64,000 nt of DNA from contig NZ_JAAGLU010000002.1 in assembly GCF_010550245.1 (NCBI RefSeq), forward strand, positions 248,001 to 312,000. Direction: 5' to 3'. Under the pieces are notes generated by a model. It worked only from the letters and a program-made list of their open reading frames with translations, did no database searches and was not told where the DNA came from. Positions 25,751 through 35,700 of the stretch are shown here, in pieces (position 1 is the first letter of the stretch; the number at the start of each line of letters is the position of its first letter). The stretch is from Streptomyces sp. SID12501 (GTDB taxonomy: Bacteria > Actinomycetota > Actinomycetes > Streptomycetales > Streptomycetaceae). The position numbers and the translations under genes are program-made.

Positions 25751-27439
25751 ATGAACACTTGGGCAGTGCCCGGATACAACGAGTCACTGGAACTCGGGGC
25801 CGGGGCGAGCGGGCGGGTCGTACTGGCCGTGCACGAGGAGACCGGCGTACCGGTCGCGGTCAAGTACCTCAGCGAGTCACTGCGCACCAGGCCGGGCTTC
25901 GTGCACGATTTCAGGGCGGAGGCACGACTGCTCGGCGGACTGGAGAGCCCGTACGTCGCCGAGCTGTACGAGTACGTCGAGAGCCCGGACGGCGCCGCGA
26001 TCGTGATGGAGCTGGTGGACGGTGTCACGTTGCGGACCCTGTTGAACGGTCAGGGCCCGCTCGACCCCGAGGCCGCGCTCGTGATCCTCAAGGGATCGTT
26101 GCTCGGGCTGGCCGACGCGCACCGCGTCGGCGTCGTCCATCGCGACTACAAGCCGGCGAACGTCCTGGTCGTGCCGGACGGATCGTCCAGGCTCGTCGAC
26201 TTCGGGATCGCGGTGGACGCCGGCACCAGCGCCGGCGCGGCGGGGACCCCCTCCTACATGGCCCCGGAGCAGTGGACCGGCGCCCCCGCCTCTCCCGCCG
26301 CCGACGTGTACGCGGCCACGGCCACGTTCTTCGAGTGCCTGACGAGCCACCGGCCGTACTCCGGTGACAACCTCGCCGAACTGGCCCTGCAGCACGTCGA
26401 AGCGCCCGTCCCCGCCGACGAAGTCCCTGAGGCGGTTCGGGAGTTGGTGCGGCTCGGTCTCGCCAAGGACCCGGCACAGCGCCCCACGAACGCCGAGGCG
26501 TTCGTCGCGGAACTGGAGGCGATCGCCGGCGCCGCCTACGGGCCCGACTGGGAGGAATGCGGCCGAGGCAGGCTCGCCGCGCTGGTGGCACTGCTGCCGC
26601 TGCTGCTGCCCTCGGCCCGCAGCGCCCCGAGGACCACCACGGACACCGCGCGCACCGTCCTGAGCCAGGCACCGGGCCACGGCTGGGCGCAGTGGCTCCC
26701 CGGCCGGCCGGGGCTGCTCGTGTCCGGTGCGGCCGTGCTCCTGGGCGTCCTTCTGTCGTACGGCATCCAGCGCGGCCCGGGAGCGGCTCCGCAGGAGGCG
26801 GCACAGGCCCTGGCCACCAGCAGCGCCCAGCCCGCCGTGGGGCCGGGAGAGTCGGGAGAGCCCAGCCTGCTGCCGGCGTCGCCCAGTTCCTCCCCGTCCG
26901 AGTCGCCCTCCACCTCCCCGCTCCCGACGTCCACCTCACCCTCGCCCACCTTGTCGTCCTCGGGCGCGGCGACCGCCGGTACCGGCGAGCCCTCGGCGTC
27001 CACCACCGCGGCTCCGGCCGAGGAGACGACGACGCCCGGCGGGGCGACCGCTGAGCCGACGCCGACGACGGCTTCCCCCACCGCTCCGACTGCTCCCGCT
27101 GTCAAGGACGTCGCGGTGACGGGCTTCCGGCAGACGGGTTCCACGACCGGCGCGGCGACCATCGACATCACCACGGACGGCACCGGGCCGTTCTCCATCA
27201 CCGTCTCGTGGTCCACGAGCGACGCCGCGGCGGGGCTCGGCACCCGGGCAGCGCTCGGTACTCCGGACGGCGCGTCCCAGACCTTCGAGCGCAGCGGTGC
27301 CACCCAGTACACCCTCACCGTCGACCACACCTTCCAGAACAAGGGCTGCTACTGGGCGGTGGAAGCCACGACGACTCCGGCCTCCGCCGACGGCGGCGGC
27401 TCGCAGCAGCTTCTGACCAGGCAGTGTGATATCCGATGA
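25751..27439 (+). CDS. Serine/threonine protein kinase with extracytoplasmic Ig-like sensor domain
   Basis: 562 residues. Kinase domain 1-260: glycine loop LGAGASGRVVLA, VAVKYL lysine, HRDYKPANVLVV catalytic loop, LVDFGIAVD, and YMAPEQW. A first hydrophobic patch (about 275-292) is followed by one clear transmembrane helix (about 325-345, LLVSGAAVLLGVLLSYGI), a Ser/Pro/Thr-rich stalk (about 360-455) and an external beta domain (VKDVAVTGFRQTGSTTGAAT to the last Cys pair). The ATG at 25751 has GAGGGG six bases upstream. Coupled (ATGA) to a membrane partner with a similar external domain. Confidence 0.88.
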   Translation: MNTWAVPGYNESLELGAGASGRVVLAVHEETGVPVAVKYLSESLRTRPGFVHDFRAEARLLGGLESPYVAELYEYVESPDGAAIVMELVDGVTLRTLLNGQGPLDPEAALVILKGSLLGLADAHRVGVVHRDYKPANVLVVPDGSSRLVDFGIAVDAGTSAGAAGTPSYMAPEQWTGAPASPAADVYAATATFFECLTSHRPYSGDNLAELALQHVEAPVPADEVPEAVRELVRLGLAKDPAQRPTNAEAFVAELEAIAGAAYGPDWEECGRGRLAALVALLPLLLPSARSAPRTTTDTARTVLSQAPGHGWAQWLPGRPGLLVSGAAVLLGVLLSYGIQRGPGAAPQEAAQALATSSAQPAVGPGESGEPSLLPASPSSSPSESPSTSPLPTSTSPSPTLSSSGAATAGTGEPSASTTAAPAEETTTPGGATAEPTPTTASPTAPTAPAVKDVAVTGFRQTGSTTGAATIDITTDGTGPFSITVSWSTSDAAAGLGTRAALGTPDGASQTFERSGATQYTLTVDHTFQNKGCYWAVEATTTPASADGGGSQQLLTRQCDIR

Positions 27440-28203
27440 CCGCTCAGAACGACCGCACCGTCCCGGCTTCCGCCTCCGCCGAGGACCGCGAGCCCACCCA
27501 GGTGCTCGGCCCCTCCGACGAGGACGCCCCGCGCGACGAACCCGGCTCCGCCGACGCCGAGTACAGCGCCACCGTGCTGGCCAGCCACTGGATCCAGCGG
27601 CCCGAGCGGGACGACACCCTCGTCGAGCCGCTCTCCACGCAGGTCCTGCCGCCGCCGACGACTACGTCGACGCCTACGTCGGCAACGCCGCCGACGCTGC
27701 CTGATCGCACCGAAGGCACCGTGCTGCGTTTCGGCCCGGGGGTGACCGCCGCCGTCGCGCACCGTACCCACCGGACGCTGCCCGCCCTGCCGCCTCCTGC
27801 CGCACCCTCGCGCCGACGGCTGCGCAGACATGCCCTGCCCGCGCTGGTGCTGATCTCCGTCATCGCGTTCCTCGCCTGGCAGCGTCTCGGGCCGTCCGTC
27901 GCGGTGCGCACGGTGGAGGTCACGGCCCGGCCGACGGTTCTGGGGTGCGACGGCACCGCGGACATCGTCGCCCTCGTCGCCACGAACGGCCGCCCGGGCA
28001 CACTCTCGTACCGCTGGACCAGGAGCGACGGCACCGCCTCCGGCGTCCTGCGGGAAGTGGTGGTCCGGGGCCAGAGACAGGCCCGTCTGCACCTGCTGTG
28101 GACCTTCCAGGGCAAGGGCCACTACGCGGCCCGGGCCGAACTGCGCGTCATCTCCCCCGTCGACCGCACGGTCATCAGCCACCTCACATACGACTGTCCC
28201 TGA
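27436..28203 (+). CDS. Kinase-coupled membrane protein with external beta domain
   Basis: 255 residues, unknown family. The acidic, Thr/Pro-rich cytoplasmic half (1-130) contains repeated T-P-T/T-S segments and a TQVL motif twice, which are possible phosphorylation sites. A transmembrane helix follows (about 136-152, ALPALVLISVIAFLAW), then an extracytoplasmic part (VRTVEVTARPTVLGCDGTAD, then RYWTRSDGT-like strands, ending SHLTYDCP). Its ATG overlaps the kinase stop. The external part resembles that of the kinase itself, so the pair may be a kinase and its co-sensor or substrate. Confidence 0.6.
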   Translation: MTAQNDRTVPASASAEDREPTQVLGPSDEDAPRDEPGSADAEYSATVLASHWIQRPERDDTLVEPLSTQVLPPPTTTSTPTSATPPTLPDRTEGTVLRFGPGVTAAVAHRTHRTLPALPPPAAPSRRRLRRHALPALVLISVIAFLAWQRLGPSVAVRTVEVTARPTVLGCDGTADIVALVATNGRPGTLSYRWTRSDGTASGVLREVVVRGQRQARLHLLWTFQGKGHYAARAELRVISPVDRTVISHLTYDCP

Positions 28204-28232
28204 CCGGCCGCAGCCGGTCAGGGACAGTCGTA
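28189..28232. terminator. Perfect 20-bp stem bidirectional terminator
   Basis: Arms at 28189-28208 and 28213-28232 are perfect complements with a CGCA tetraloop. The left arm includes the last codons and stop of the membrane protein, so coding sequence has been shaped to form it. It serves the convergent lipoprotein gene as well. Confidence 0.85.
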
Positions 28233-28303
28233 TCGGTCATGTCACCGCTCCTGGCGGCCGGACTCGGTCACGTCGTCAGACGCGACCGAGCCCGGCCCGC
28301 GGC

Positions 28304-28867
28304 TCAGTTGTCGTCGGTGATCGTGGTCGCGATGCCGTTGCTGATCTCGACCTGGGCGGAGAGGCCCTTCTTGGCAGCCGCCTCCAGCTGGTCCTCGGTG
28401 CACTCGACGCCGCCCTCGCCGCCCGGGCCGGTGTTCACGGCGTCGCAGATGTCGTCGTAGCCAATGATCTTGGTGTCCTCGGCGACGAAGAACTGCTGCT
28501 CGGTGCCCTTCGAGTCGGAGACGCTGTACTTGCTCGGCGCCACGTAGGAGACGGTGCCGAACCAGGTTCCGTTGACGCCCTTGCCCTCGTTGATGCCCTC
28601 GACGACGGTCTCGCGGGAGTCGGAGTCATCCTCGGTGCCGGGGCTGGAGTCGGAGTCGGAGTCGGGTTCGGTGCCGGGGCTTGAGCTGGAGTCGGTGCCG
28701 GGGCTGGAGTCCTTGGAGTCCGACGCGTTGTCCGTGGTCGCCACCGGACTCGCCGAGCTCTTGTCGGACGAGCTGTCGGCGGTGCCGTTCTGGCATGCCG
28801 TCATCAGCAGTCCGACGGTGATCGCGGCGCTGGTGAGGATGGCCTTGCGCAGGTGGCGGTTCTTCAA
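28304..28867 (-). CDS. Putative lipoprotein of unknown function
   Basis: 187 residues. N-terminus MKNRHLRKAILTSAAITVGL with lipobox LLMTAC (Cys at about residue 25), then a Ser/Asp/Pro/Gly-Thr-rich repeat (SSPGTDSS, SSPGTEPD, SSPGTEDD; about 53-80) and a folded C-terminal domain (NGTWFGTVSYVAPSKYSV to TITDDN) with two Cys that could form a disulfide. It starts with TTG at 28867; AAGGAA lies upstream. No family is recognised. Confidence 0.75.
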   Translation of the reverse strand: MKNRHLRKAILTSAAITVGLLMTACQNGTADSSSDKSSASPVATTDNASDSKDSSPGTDSSSSPGTEPDSDSDSSPGTEDDSDSRETVVEGINEGKGVNGTWFGTVSYVAPSKYSVSDSKGTEQQFFVAEDTKIIGYDDICDAVNTGPGGEGGVECTEDQLEAAAKKGLSAQVEISNGIATTITDDN

Positions 28868-29167
28868 GGGAGGTTCCTTCCGGGGGCGGGATCAGCAGGG
28901 AGCTGGCGGCGTTCTCACCGTTTCCCGCTCTGTGATCACTATGAGGTCCCGCAGAGCCCCCAGGTCACACATGTCCTCCCTTCAGGACACCGCTGTGGCA
29001 CGGCTGTGACACGGCAACTCATCTGTTGTGAAAGCCAGTTGGCCGACGCGCCGCCTTGCGTCACACGGGCGCGTGCACGTCCTCACACGGCTGGCCGGCT
29101 CACGTCCGACACCACGACGCTCGGGGGAGAGGACGGCGCGAGGCGCACGGGGTTTCTCCGCCGGTGT
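28868..29167. other. Intergenic region, no gene recognised
   Basis: Upstream region of the lipoprotein gene and downstream end of the nar-linked cupin. Relatively AT-rich around 28925-28990; nothing else recognised. Confidence 0.5.
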
Positions 29168-29599
29168 TCATGCCAGCCGGACGGTGAGGAGTACCGCCGC
29201 GTCGGTCTCGGCGGTCAGGCTGTGCCGCTGGTCGGGAATGGCGACGATGTCGCCCTGGCCGAGGGGCCATGCGCGGTCGTTGGCGCGGAGTGTCACCCGG
29301 CCGGTCAGGCAGGTGAGGGTGGCGGCGTCCGGGGCCTCGTGCTCGGCGAGTTCGGAACCCGCCGCGAGCGCGATCAGGGTGACGCGGAGTCCCGGAAGCG
29401 CGACGACGGTTCGTGCCGTTCGCCCGGAGCTTCCGGAGTTCCCGGAGTTCCCGGAGTTCCCGGAGTTCCCGGAGTTCCCGGAGTTCCCGGACCTGGCATC
29501 GGCGAGCAACTCCTCTCCCATGGCCGGCAGGTTGCTGACCTCACCGGCCGACAGGTGTGTCCCGGGCGGCCGGGCGGGACTGTTGTGGTGGGTGTTCAT
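29168..29599 (-). CDS. Cupin-domain protein at the end of the nar operon
   Basis: 143 residues. The N-terminal half has a (Gly-Asn-Ser)6 tract encoded by six perfect copies of GGAGTTCCC (29435-29488). A small cupin follows, with GLRVTLIALAAGSELAEHEA (first motif, one His), LTCLTGRVTLRAND and PLGQGDIVAIPDQRHSLTAE (second motif, His). Its ATG overlaps the narI stop by one base (TGATG). Single-domain cupins of this type follow nitrate reductase in other actinobacteria; function unknown, possibly a sensor or metal-dependent oxygenase. Confidence 0.8.
   Translation of the reverse strand: MNTHHNSPARPPGTHLSAGEVSNLPAMGEELLADARSGNSGNSGNSGNSGNSGNSGSSGRTARTVVALPGLRVTLIALAAGSELAEHEAPDAATLTCLTGRVTLRANDRAWPLGQGDIVAIPDQRHSLTAETDAAVLLTVRLA
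29435..29488 (-). repeat. Six-copy 9-bp coding tandem repeat
   Basis: GGAGTTCCC repeated six times without error, coding Gly-Asn-Ser on the minus strand. Changes in copy number keep the frame. Confidence 0.95.
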
Positions 29600-30336
29600 C
29601 AGGTGCGTTCCCATCCGCGCCGGGGCGTGCGGGAGCCCAGCTGCGCGTCCCGGCTGCGATAGACGATGTAGGGGCGGGTGAGGTAGCCGAGCGGTGCGGT
29701 GAGCATGTGCACCAGCCGGGTGAACGGCCAGACGCCGAACAGCAGCAGGGCGCTGAGCGCGTGCAGCCGGAACAGCACGGGAGCGCCGGCCATCAGCGCG
29801 GGGTCGGGTTGCAGGTAGAAGACCGACCGGAACCAGGGCGAGATGGTGCTGCGGTAGTCGTATCCCCCGCCCAGGATGTTGCTGATCACGGTGGCGGAGA
29901 GACCGAGCGCCAGGGTCAGGGTGAGCATGACGTACATGAGCTTGTCGTTGCGGGTGGTGGCGCTGAACACCGATCCGACCGTACGCCGCCGGTAGACGAG
30001 GATCGCGAGCCCGGCCAGGGTGCTGACCCCGGCAACCGTCCCCAGCGTGGTGGCCATGAGGTGGTAGGCGTGCTCGCTGACGCCGATGGCTCCGGTCCAG
30101 TCCTTCGGGATCACCAGGCCGCCCACATGGCCGAGTACGACCGCCAGGACCCCGAAGTGGAACAGCGGGCTGCCGATGCGCAGCAGTCTGCTCTCGTACA
30201 GCTGGCTGGACCGGGTGGTCCAGCCGAACTTGTCGTAGCGGTAGCGCCAGACATGGCCGACGACGAACAGGGCCAGCGCGAGGTACGGCAGGACGACCCA
30301 CAGGATGATGTCGAGCGGGTGCGTGTCGGGGGTCAT
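29599..30336 (-). CDS. narI: Respiratory nitrate reductase gamma subunit NarI
   Basis: 245 residues, five transmembrane helices, cytochrome b. Haem-ligand histidines lie in FHFGVLAVVLGHVGGL (about 59-70) and FRLHALSALLLFGVWPFTRLVHML (abbreviated: LVHMLTAPLGYL, about 205-220). It takes electrons from menaquinol to NarH. The ATG overlaps the narJ stop (ATGA). Confidence 0.95.
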   Translation of the reverse strand: MTPDTHPLDIILWVVLPYLALALFVVGHVWRYRYDKFGWTTRSSQLYESRLLRIGSPLFHFGVLAVVLGHVGGLVIPKDWTGAIGVSEHAYHLMATTLGTVAGVSTLAGLAILVYRRRTVGSVFSATTRNDKLMYVMLTLTLALGLSATVISNILGGGYDYRSTISPWFRSVFYLQPDPALMAGAPVLFRLHALSALLLFGVWPFTRLVHMLTAPLGYLTRPYIVYRSRDAQLGSRTPRRGWERT

Positions 30337-31010
30337 GACCGGCCTCCCGCCGGAGCCGGGGCGGGCATGCTCCCGAACTCCCTGCCGGCGGGTGGTGCGA
30401 ACGGCGCCAGGCCCACCTGTTCCTCGGGGGGTCCCTGGGCGGCGAGCTTGGCGACGGCCTCGCGCTCGTCGCCGGCCAGCGGGGGCAGGGTCGCCGATAC
30501 GGAGTCCAGGACATCGGCCCACGCGGAGCGTGAGTCGCGCAGTGCCAGGCGCAGCAGCTCCAGTCCTGCCCGGTGCTCGGTGAGGAGGCGGCGGCCTGCT
30601 TCGGGGTCGCCGGTGGCGGCGAACTCCAGGACGACGCAGAGGTGGTCGGGCAGTTCGTCGTCGGTCAGGCGCAGCCCGGCCGCGGCGTAGGTCTGCTTGA
30701 GGCGCAGCAGCGCGGCCCCGCGATTGCGGGTGTCGCCGTGGGCGTAGTAGGTCAGGAAGAGGCAGTTGCGTTTGCGGTGGTCGAAGGTGGCGACGTAGTC
30801 CGCCGCCAGTTCCGTGGCGGGCGTCCGGTCGAGGTGCCCGAGGAATCGGCGCAGCGGCTCGGCGACCCGGTCGGGCAGCGTGTCGGTGACCACCCGTACG
30901 AGCAGCGTCTGTTCGAGCAGTTGTGCGTCGGGATAGCCGAGGAGCAGCGACTGGACCTGCCAGGCGGCGGCGTTTCGGGCAGCGGGGCTGCGTTTGCCGG
31001 TGGGAGTCAT
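30333..31010 (-). CDS. narJ: Nitrate reductase molybdenum cofactor assembly chaperone NarJ
   Basis: 225 residues, all-helical NarJ/TorD family: AAWQVQSLLLGYPDAQLLEQ, YVATFDHRKRNCLFLTYYAHG and LRLKQTYAAAGLRLTDDELP DH. It assists insertion of the Mo cofactor into NarG. Overlaps narH and narI by 4 bp each. Confidence 0.95.
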   Translation of the reverse strand: MTPTGKRSPAARNAAAWQVQSLLLGYPDAQLLEQTLLVRVVTDTLPDRVAEPLRRFLGHLDRTPATELAADYVATFDHRKRNCLFLTYYAHGDTRNRGAALLRLKQTYAAAGLRLTDDELPDHLCVVLEFAATGDPEAGRRLLTEHRAGLELLRLALRDSRSAWADVLDSVSATLPPLAGDEREAVAKLAAQGPPEEQVGLAPFAPPAGREFGSMPAPAPAGGRS

Positions 31011-32749
31011 GGACGCGGCTCGCTCTCGTCGTCTCCGGGGGAGTGGGGGAACAGGCCCTGGGGGCGGCCGTTGCCGTCCCAGTTGAGGAGGTTGAGCCGG
31101 GTGGACTTGTCGCCGGGGGCGGCCGGGGAATCGGCAGGAGTGTCCACGGCGTCGGCGGTCTGGCGGTCGCGCAGCAGGTGGAAGTTCTCCACGGCGATCG
31201 GGGTCGGAGCGTCGCCGGACGCCTCACCGAACGGACCCGAGCCGCCCATGCCGGGGCCGTCCTCGAAGTCGAGGCTGCACTCGGTGGCCAACTCCTCCAG
31301 GCTGTGGGCCTGTTCGGCGTGGGCGGGCGGGATGACGTACCTGTCCTCGTACTTGGCCAGCGCCAGGAGGCGGAACATGTCGTACATCTGCTCCTCGGTC
31401 ATCCCCACGGCGGCGGGGATGGTCGCGTCGGGTTCGCGGCCGAGGTTGATGTCGCGCATGTAGCTGCGCATGGCGGCCAGCCGTCGCAGTACGGCGTCCA
31501 CGGGGGCCGGGTCACCGGCGGTGAAGAGTTGCGCGAGGTAGTCGACGGGGATGCGCAGGGCGTCGATCGCGGCGAAGAGATTGCCCCGGTCCTCGGCGTC
31601 GTAGCCGGTGTCGCGGATCACGTCCACCACCGGGGACAGCGGCGGGATGTACCAGACCATCGGCAGGGTGCGGTACTCCGGGTGCAGTGGCAGGGCGACC
31701 TTGTACGTGTTGATCAGGGCGTGGACCGGGGAGCGCCGGGCGGCCTCGATCCAGTCCCGTGGGATGCCGGAGCGCTCCGCGTCGGCGGCCACCTGCGGGT
31801 CGTCGGGGTCGAGGAAGACCTTCCGCTGAGCCTCGTAGAGGTCGGTGTCGTCGGGGGTGGACGCGGCTTCGAGTACCTGGTCGGGGTCGTAGAGGACCAG
31901 GCCGATGTAGCGGAGCCGGCCTACGCAGGTCTCGGCGCAGACGGTCGGCTGGCCGACCTCGATGCGCGGGAAGCAGAAGGTGCACTTCTCGGCCTTGCCG
32001 GTGCGGTGGTTGAAGTAGATCTTCTTGTACGGGCAGCCGGAGACGCACATCCGCCAGCCCCGGCAGCGGTCCTGGTCGACCAGGACGATGCCGTCCTCGG
32101 AACGCTTGTAGATCGCGCCGGAGGGGCAGGAGGCGACGCAGGACGGATTGAGGCAGTGCTCGCAGATGCGCGGCAGATAGAACATGAAGGTCTGCTCGAA
32201 CTCGAACTTGACCTTCTCGGCGATCCCCGCGAGGAGGACGTCCTTGTCGCCGTGGTCGGCCGAACCGCCCAGGTTGTCGTCCCAGTTGGCCGACCAGGTG
32301 ATCTTCATGTCCTTGCCGGTGATCAGCGACTTGGGGCGGGCGACCGGGGTGTGTTCCTGGAGCGGCGCGTTGGTCAGCGTCTCGTAGTCGTACGTCCACG
32401 GCTGGTAGTAGTCGTCGAGCGAGGGCAGCGTGGGGTTGGAGAAGATGTTGATGAGCTTCTTGAACCGGCCGCCGCCCTTCAGCTTCAGGTTGCCGCGCTT
32501 GTTGAGGTCCCAGCCGCCGCGCCACTTCTCCTGGTCCTCGTAGCGGCGCGGATAGCCCTGGCCGGGGCGGGTCTCGACGTTGTTGAACCACACGTACTCG
32601 ACGCCGGGGCGGTTGGTCCACGCCTGTTTGCAGGTGACCGAGCAGGTATGGCAGCCGATGCACTTGTCGAGGTTCATCACCATCGCCATCTGGGCCATGA
32701 CCCGGCGGCCGGGCGGTGCGGTCGGAGGCGTGGCGGCTGTCGGGGCCAT
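31007..32749 (-). CDS. narH: Respiratory nitrate reductase beta subunit NarH
   Basis: 580 residues with four Fe-S cluster motifs: CIGCHTCSVTCKQAW, CEHCLNPSCVASCPSGAIYK, CRGWRMCVSGCPYKK (Trp in the cluster that is 3Fe-4S) and CTFCFPRIEVGQPTVCAET. Electron conduit from NarI to NarG on the cytoplasmic side. ATG overlaps the narG stop by one base. The C-terminal extension is Asp/Pro-rich. Confidence 0.97.
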   Translation of the reverse strand: MAPTAATPPTAPPGRRVMAQMAMVMNLDKCIGCHTCSVTCKQAWTNRPGVEYVWFNNVETRPGQGYPRRYEDQEKWRGGWDLNKRGNLKLKGGGRFKKLINIFSNPTLPSLDDYYQPWTYDYETLTNAPLQEHTPVARPKSLITGKDMKITWSANWDDNLGGSADHGDKDVLLAGIAEKVKFEFEQTFMFYLPRICEHCLNPSCVASCPSGAIYKRSEDGIVLVDQDRCRGWRMCVSGCPYKKIYFNHRTGKAEKCTFCFPRIEVGQPTVCAETCVGRLRYIGLVLYDPDQVLEAASTPDDTDLYEAQRKVFLDPDDPQVAADAERSGIPRDWIEAARRSPVHALINTYKVALPLHPEYRTLPMVWYIPPLSPVVDVIRDTGYDAEDRGNLFAAIDALRIPVDYLAQLFTAGDPAPVDAVLRRLAAMRSYMRDINLGREPDATIPAAVGMTEEQMYDMFRLLALAKYEDRYVIPPAHAEQAHSLEELATECSLDFEDGPGMGGSGPFGEASGDAPTPIAVENFHLLRDRQTADAVDTPADSPAAPGDKSTRLNLLNWDGNGRPQGLFPHSPGDDESEPRP

Positions 32750-35700
32750 CAGTACGTCACCTCCTGGTCGGTGCGGCGGCGGATGACGGTGACCTCGTCG
32801 CGCTGGTTGCCGGTCGGGCCCAGGTAGTTGAAGGCGTACGTCAACTGGGCGTAGCCGCCGATGAGATGGCTCGGCTTCACCAGGAGCCGGGTCAGCGAGT
32901 TGTGGACGCCGCCGCGCCGCCCGTTGGTCTCGGTGCGGGGGACGTCGATGAGCCGGTCCTGCGCGTGGTGCATGTAGACGGTGCCTTCCGGCATGCGGTG
33001 GGAGACGACCGCGCGGGCGGCGACGACGCCGTTGCGGTTGACCGCCTCGATCCAGTCGTTGTCGTGCACGCCGATCTTGGCCGCGTCCTCCTTGCTCATC
33101 CAGATGGTCGGGCCGCCCCGGGAGAGCGAGAGCATGAACAGGTTGTCCTGGTACTCGGAGTGGATGGACCACTTGTTGTGCGGGGTCAAGTACCGCACCG
33201 TGATGCCGAGTTCGCCCTGGTCGCCCACCTCGGGCTCGCCGAAGAGGGCGTGCATGTTCAGCGGCGGCCGGTAGACGGGCAGCCACTCGCCGAGTTCCGC
33301 CATCCAGTCGTGGTCGATGAAGAAGTGCTGACGGCCTGTCAGGGTGTGCCAGGGCTTGAGGCGTTCGACGTTGATGGTGAAGGGTGAGTAGCGGCGCCCG
33401 CCGGACTCCGTCCCCGACCACTCGGGCGAGGTGATGACCGGGACGGGTCCCGCCTGGGTGTCGGCGAAGGTGACCCGCTTGCCCTCGGCCTCGGCGGCCA
33501 GGTCGGCCAGCTTGACGCCGGTACGGGCCTCCAGGGTGCGGAAACCCTGGGTGGCCAGGTGCCCGTTGGTGGTTCCGGACAGGGCCAGGATCGCCTCGCA
33601 GACCTGTACGTCCCGGGCGATCGACGGGCGGCCGTCGGCAGGACCGCCGCGTACGGTGCCGTTCTTGTGGCGCAGGTACTCCAGCTCCTGCCGTACGTCG
33701 AAGGTGACGCCCTTGGTGGTGGCGCCCAGGGTGTCGAGGAGCGGGCCGAGGGCGGTCATCCGGTCGGCTACGGCCGGGTAGTCGCGCTCGATCACCACCA
33801 GCTTGGGCATGGTCCGTCCTGGCACCGGCTCGCACTCGCCGGCCTTCCAGTCGCGTACGCGGCCGTGTGGGGTGGCCATCGCGTCGGGGGTGTCGTGCAG
33901 CAACGGCGCTGCCACCACGTCCTTTTCGGTGCCCAGCCGCCCTTCGGCGAGACGGCTGAACGCCGCCGCGATGGTGTTGAAGGCGTCCCAGTCGGTGCGG
34001 GTCTGCCAGGGCGGCGGGATGGCCGGGTTGAAGGAGTTCACGAACGGGTGCATGTCCGTGGTGTTGAGGTCGTGCTTCTCGTACCAGGTAGCGGCGGGCA
34101 GCACGATGTCGGAGTAGACGGTGGTGCTGGTCATCCGGAAGTCCAGGGTGAGCAGCAGGTCGAGCTTGCCCACCGGCGCCTCGTCCCGCCAGACCACATC
34201 GCGTGGCCGGGCGCCGGGCGGTGCCTCGGTGGCGCGTACGGCGGAGTCGGTGCCGAGCAGGTGCTTGAGGAAGTACTCGTTGCCCTTGGCGGAGGAGCCC
34301 AGCAGGTTGGCCCGCCAAATGGTCAGCACCCGGGGGAAGTTCTCCGGCGCGTCGGGGTCCTCGCCCGTGAACTTCAGCTGCCCGGACTTGAGTTGGTCGA
34401 CCACGTACTCCGGCACCTGCTGTCCGGCGGCTTCGGCGTCCGTCGCGAGGGTGAGCGGGTTGCGGTCGAAGGTCGGGTAGGAGGGCATCCAGCCCATCCG
34501 GGCCGAGGCGGCGATGACATCGGCGGTGGTCTTGCCCGCGAACGTGCCGCCCGCGCCCGCTGCGGCGAGGGTGTCGGCGCTGAAGGGGTCGTAGCGGAAC
34601 TGGTCGCTGTGCAGGTACCAGTAGGCCGTCTGGATCATCTGCCGGGCGGGCCGGTGCCAGTCGGCGGCCGTCGCGATGGCCGAGTAGCCGGTGATGGGCC
34701 GGACCTTCTCCTGCCCCACGTAGTGGGCCCAGCCACCGCCGTTGACGCCCTGGCAGCCGGTCAGCGTCGTCAGGGTGAGGAAGGAACGGTAGATGGTGTC
34801 GGAGTGGAACCAGTGGTTGGTCCCCGCACCCATGATGATCATGGAGCGGCCCTTGGACTCCTCGGCGTTGGTGGCGAACTCGCGCGCGATGCGGGCCGCC
34901 GTCTCCCCGGCAACGCCGGTGATGGCCGCCTGCCAGGCCGGGGTGTAGGGCTGGTCCGCGTCGTCGTAGCCGGTCGGCCAGACACCCGGCAGACCGTCGC
35001 GGACGACGCCGTACTGGGCGAGGAGGAGGTCGAAGACGGTGGTCACCAACTGCCCGGCGATCCGGCGGACCGGGACGCCGCGTCGCAGCTGCCCGGCGGT
35101 CCCGTCCGGGGTGTCGAACCGGGTCAGCTCGACTGTGACGGCGTCCTCGCCGCCGTCACCTCCGGCTGCGGTCAGCAGGGGGTCGGTGTCGCCGAGGTCG
35201 AGGTTCCATTTTCCGGCGCCGGACTCGCCGTAGCGGTGGCCGAGCGAACCGTTCGGGACTACGGGCTCGCCGGTGGCGGCGTCGAGGAGGACGGTCCTGA
35301 ACTCGGCGTTCTCCGCCTCGGCCGCGGTGCCGCCCAGGTCGGCGGCGGTCAGGAACTTTCCCGGGGCGTACGTCAAGTCGTCCCCGGTACCGCGCTGTTC
35401 GAGGGTGACGAGGAAGGGCAGGTCGGTGTAGCGCTTGACGTAGTCGGTGAAGTAGCCGACCTGGCGGTCGACGAAGAACTCCTTGAGGATCACGTGTCCC
35501 ATGGACATCGCGAGTGCCCCGTCGGTGCCGGGTGCGGCGGGCAGCCACTCGTCGGCGAACTTGACGTTGTCGGCGTAGTCCGGGGCGACCGCGATGACCT
35601 TCTGGCCGCGGTAGCGTGCCTCCGCCATCCAGTGCGCGTCCGGGGTGCGGGTCACCGGCAGGTTCGAGCCCCACATGATCAGATAGCCGGCGTCCCACCA

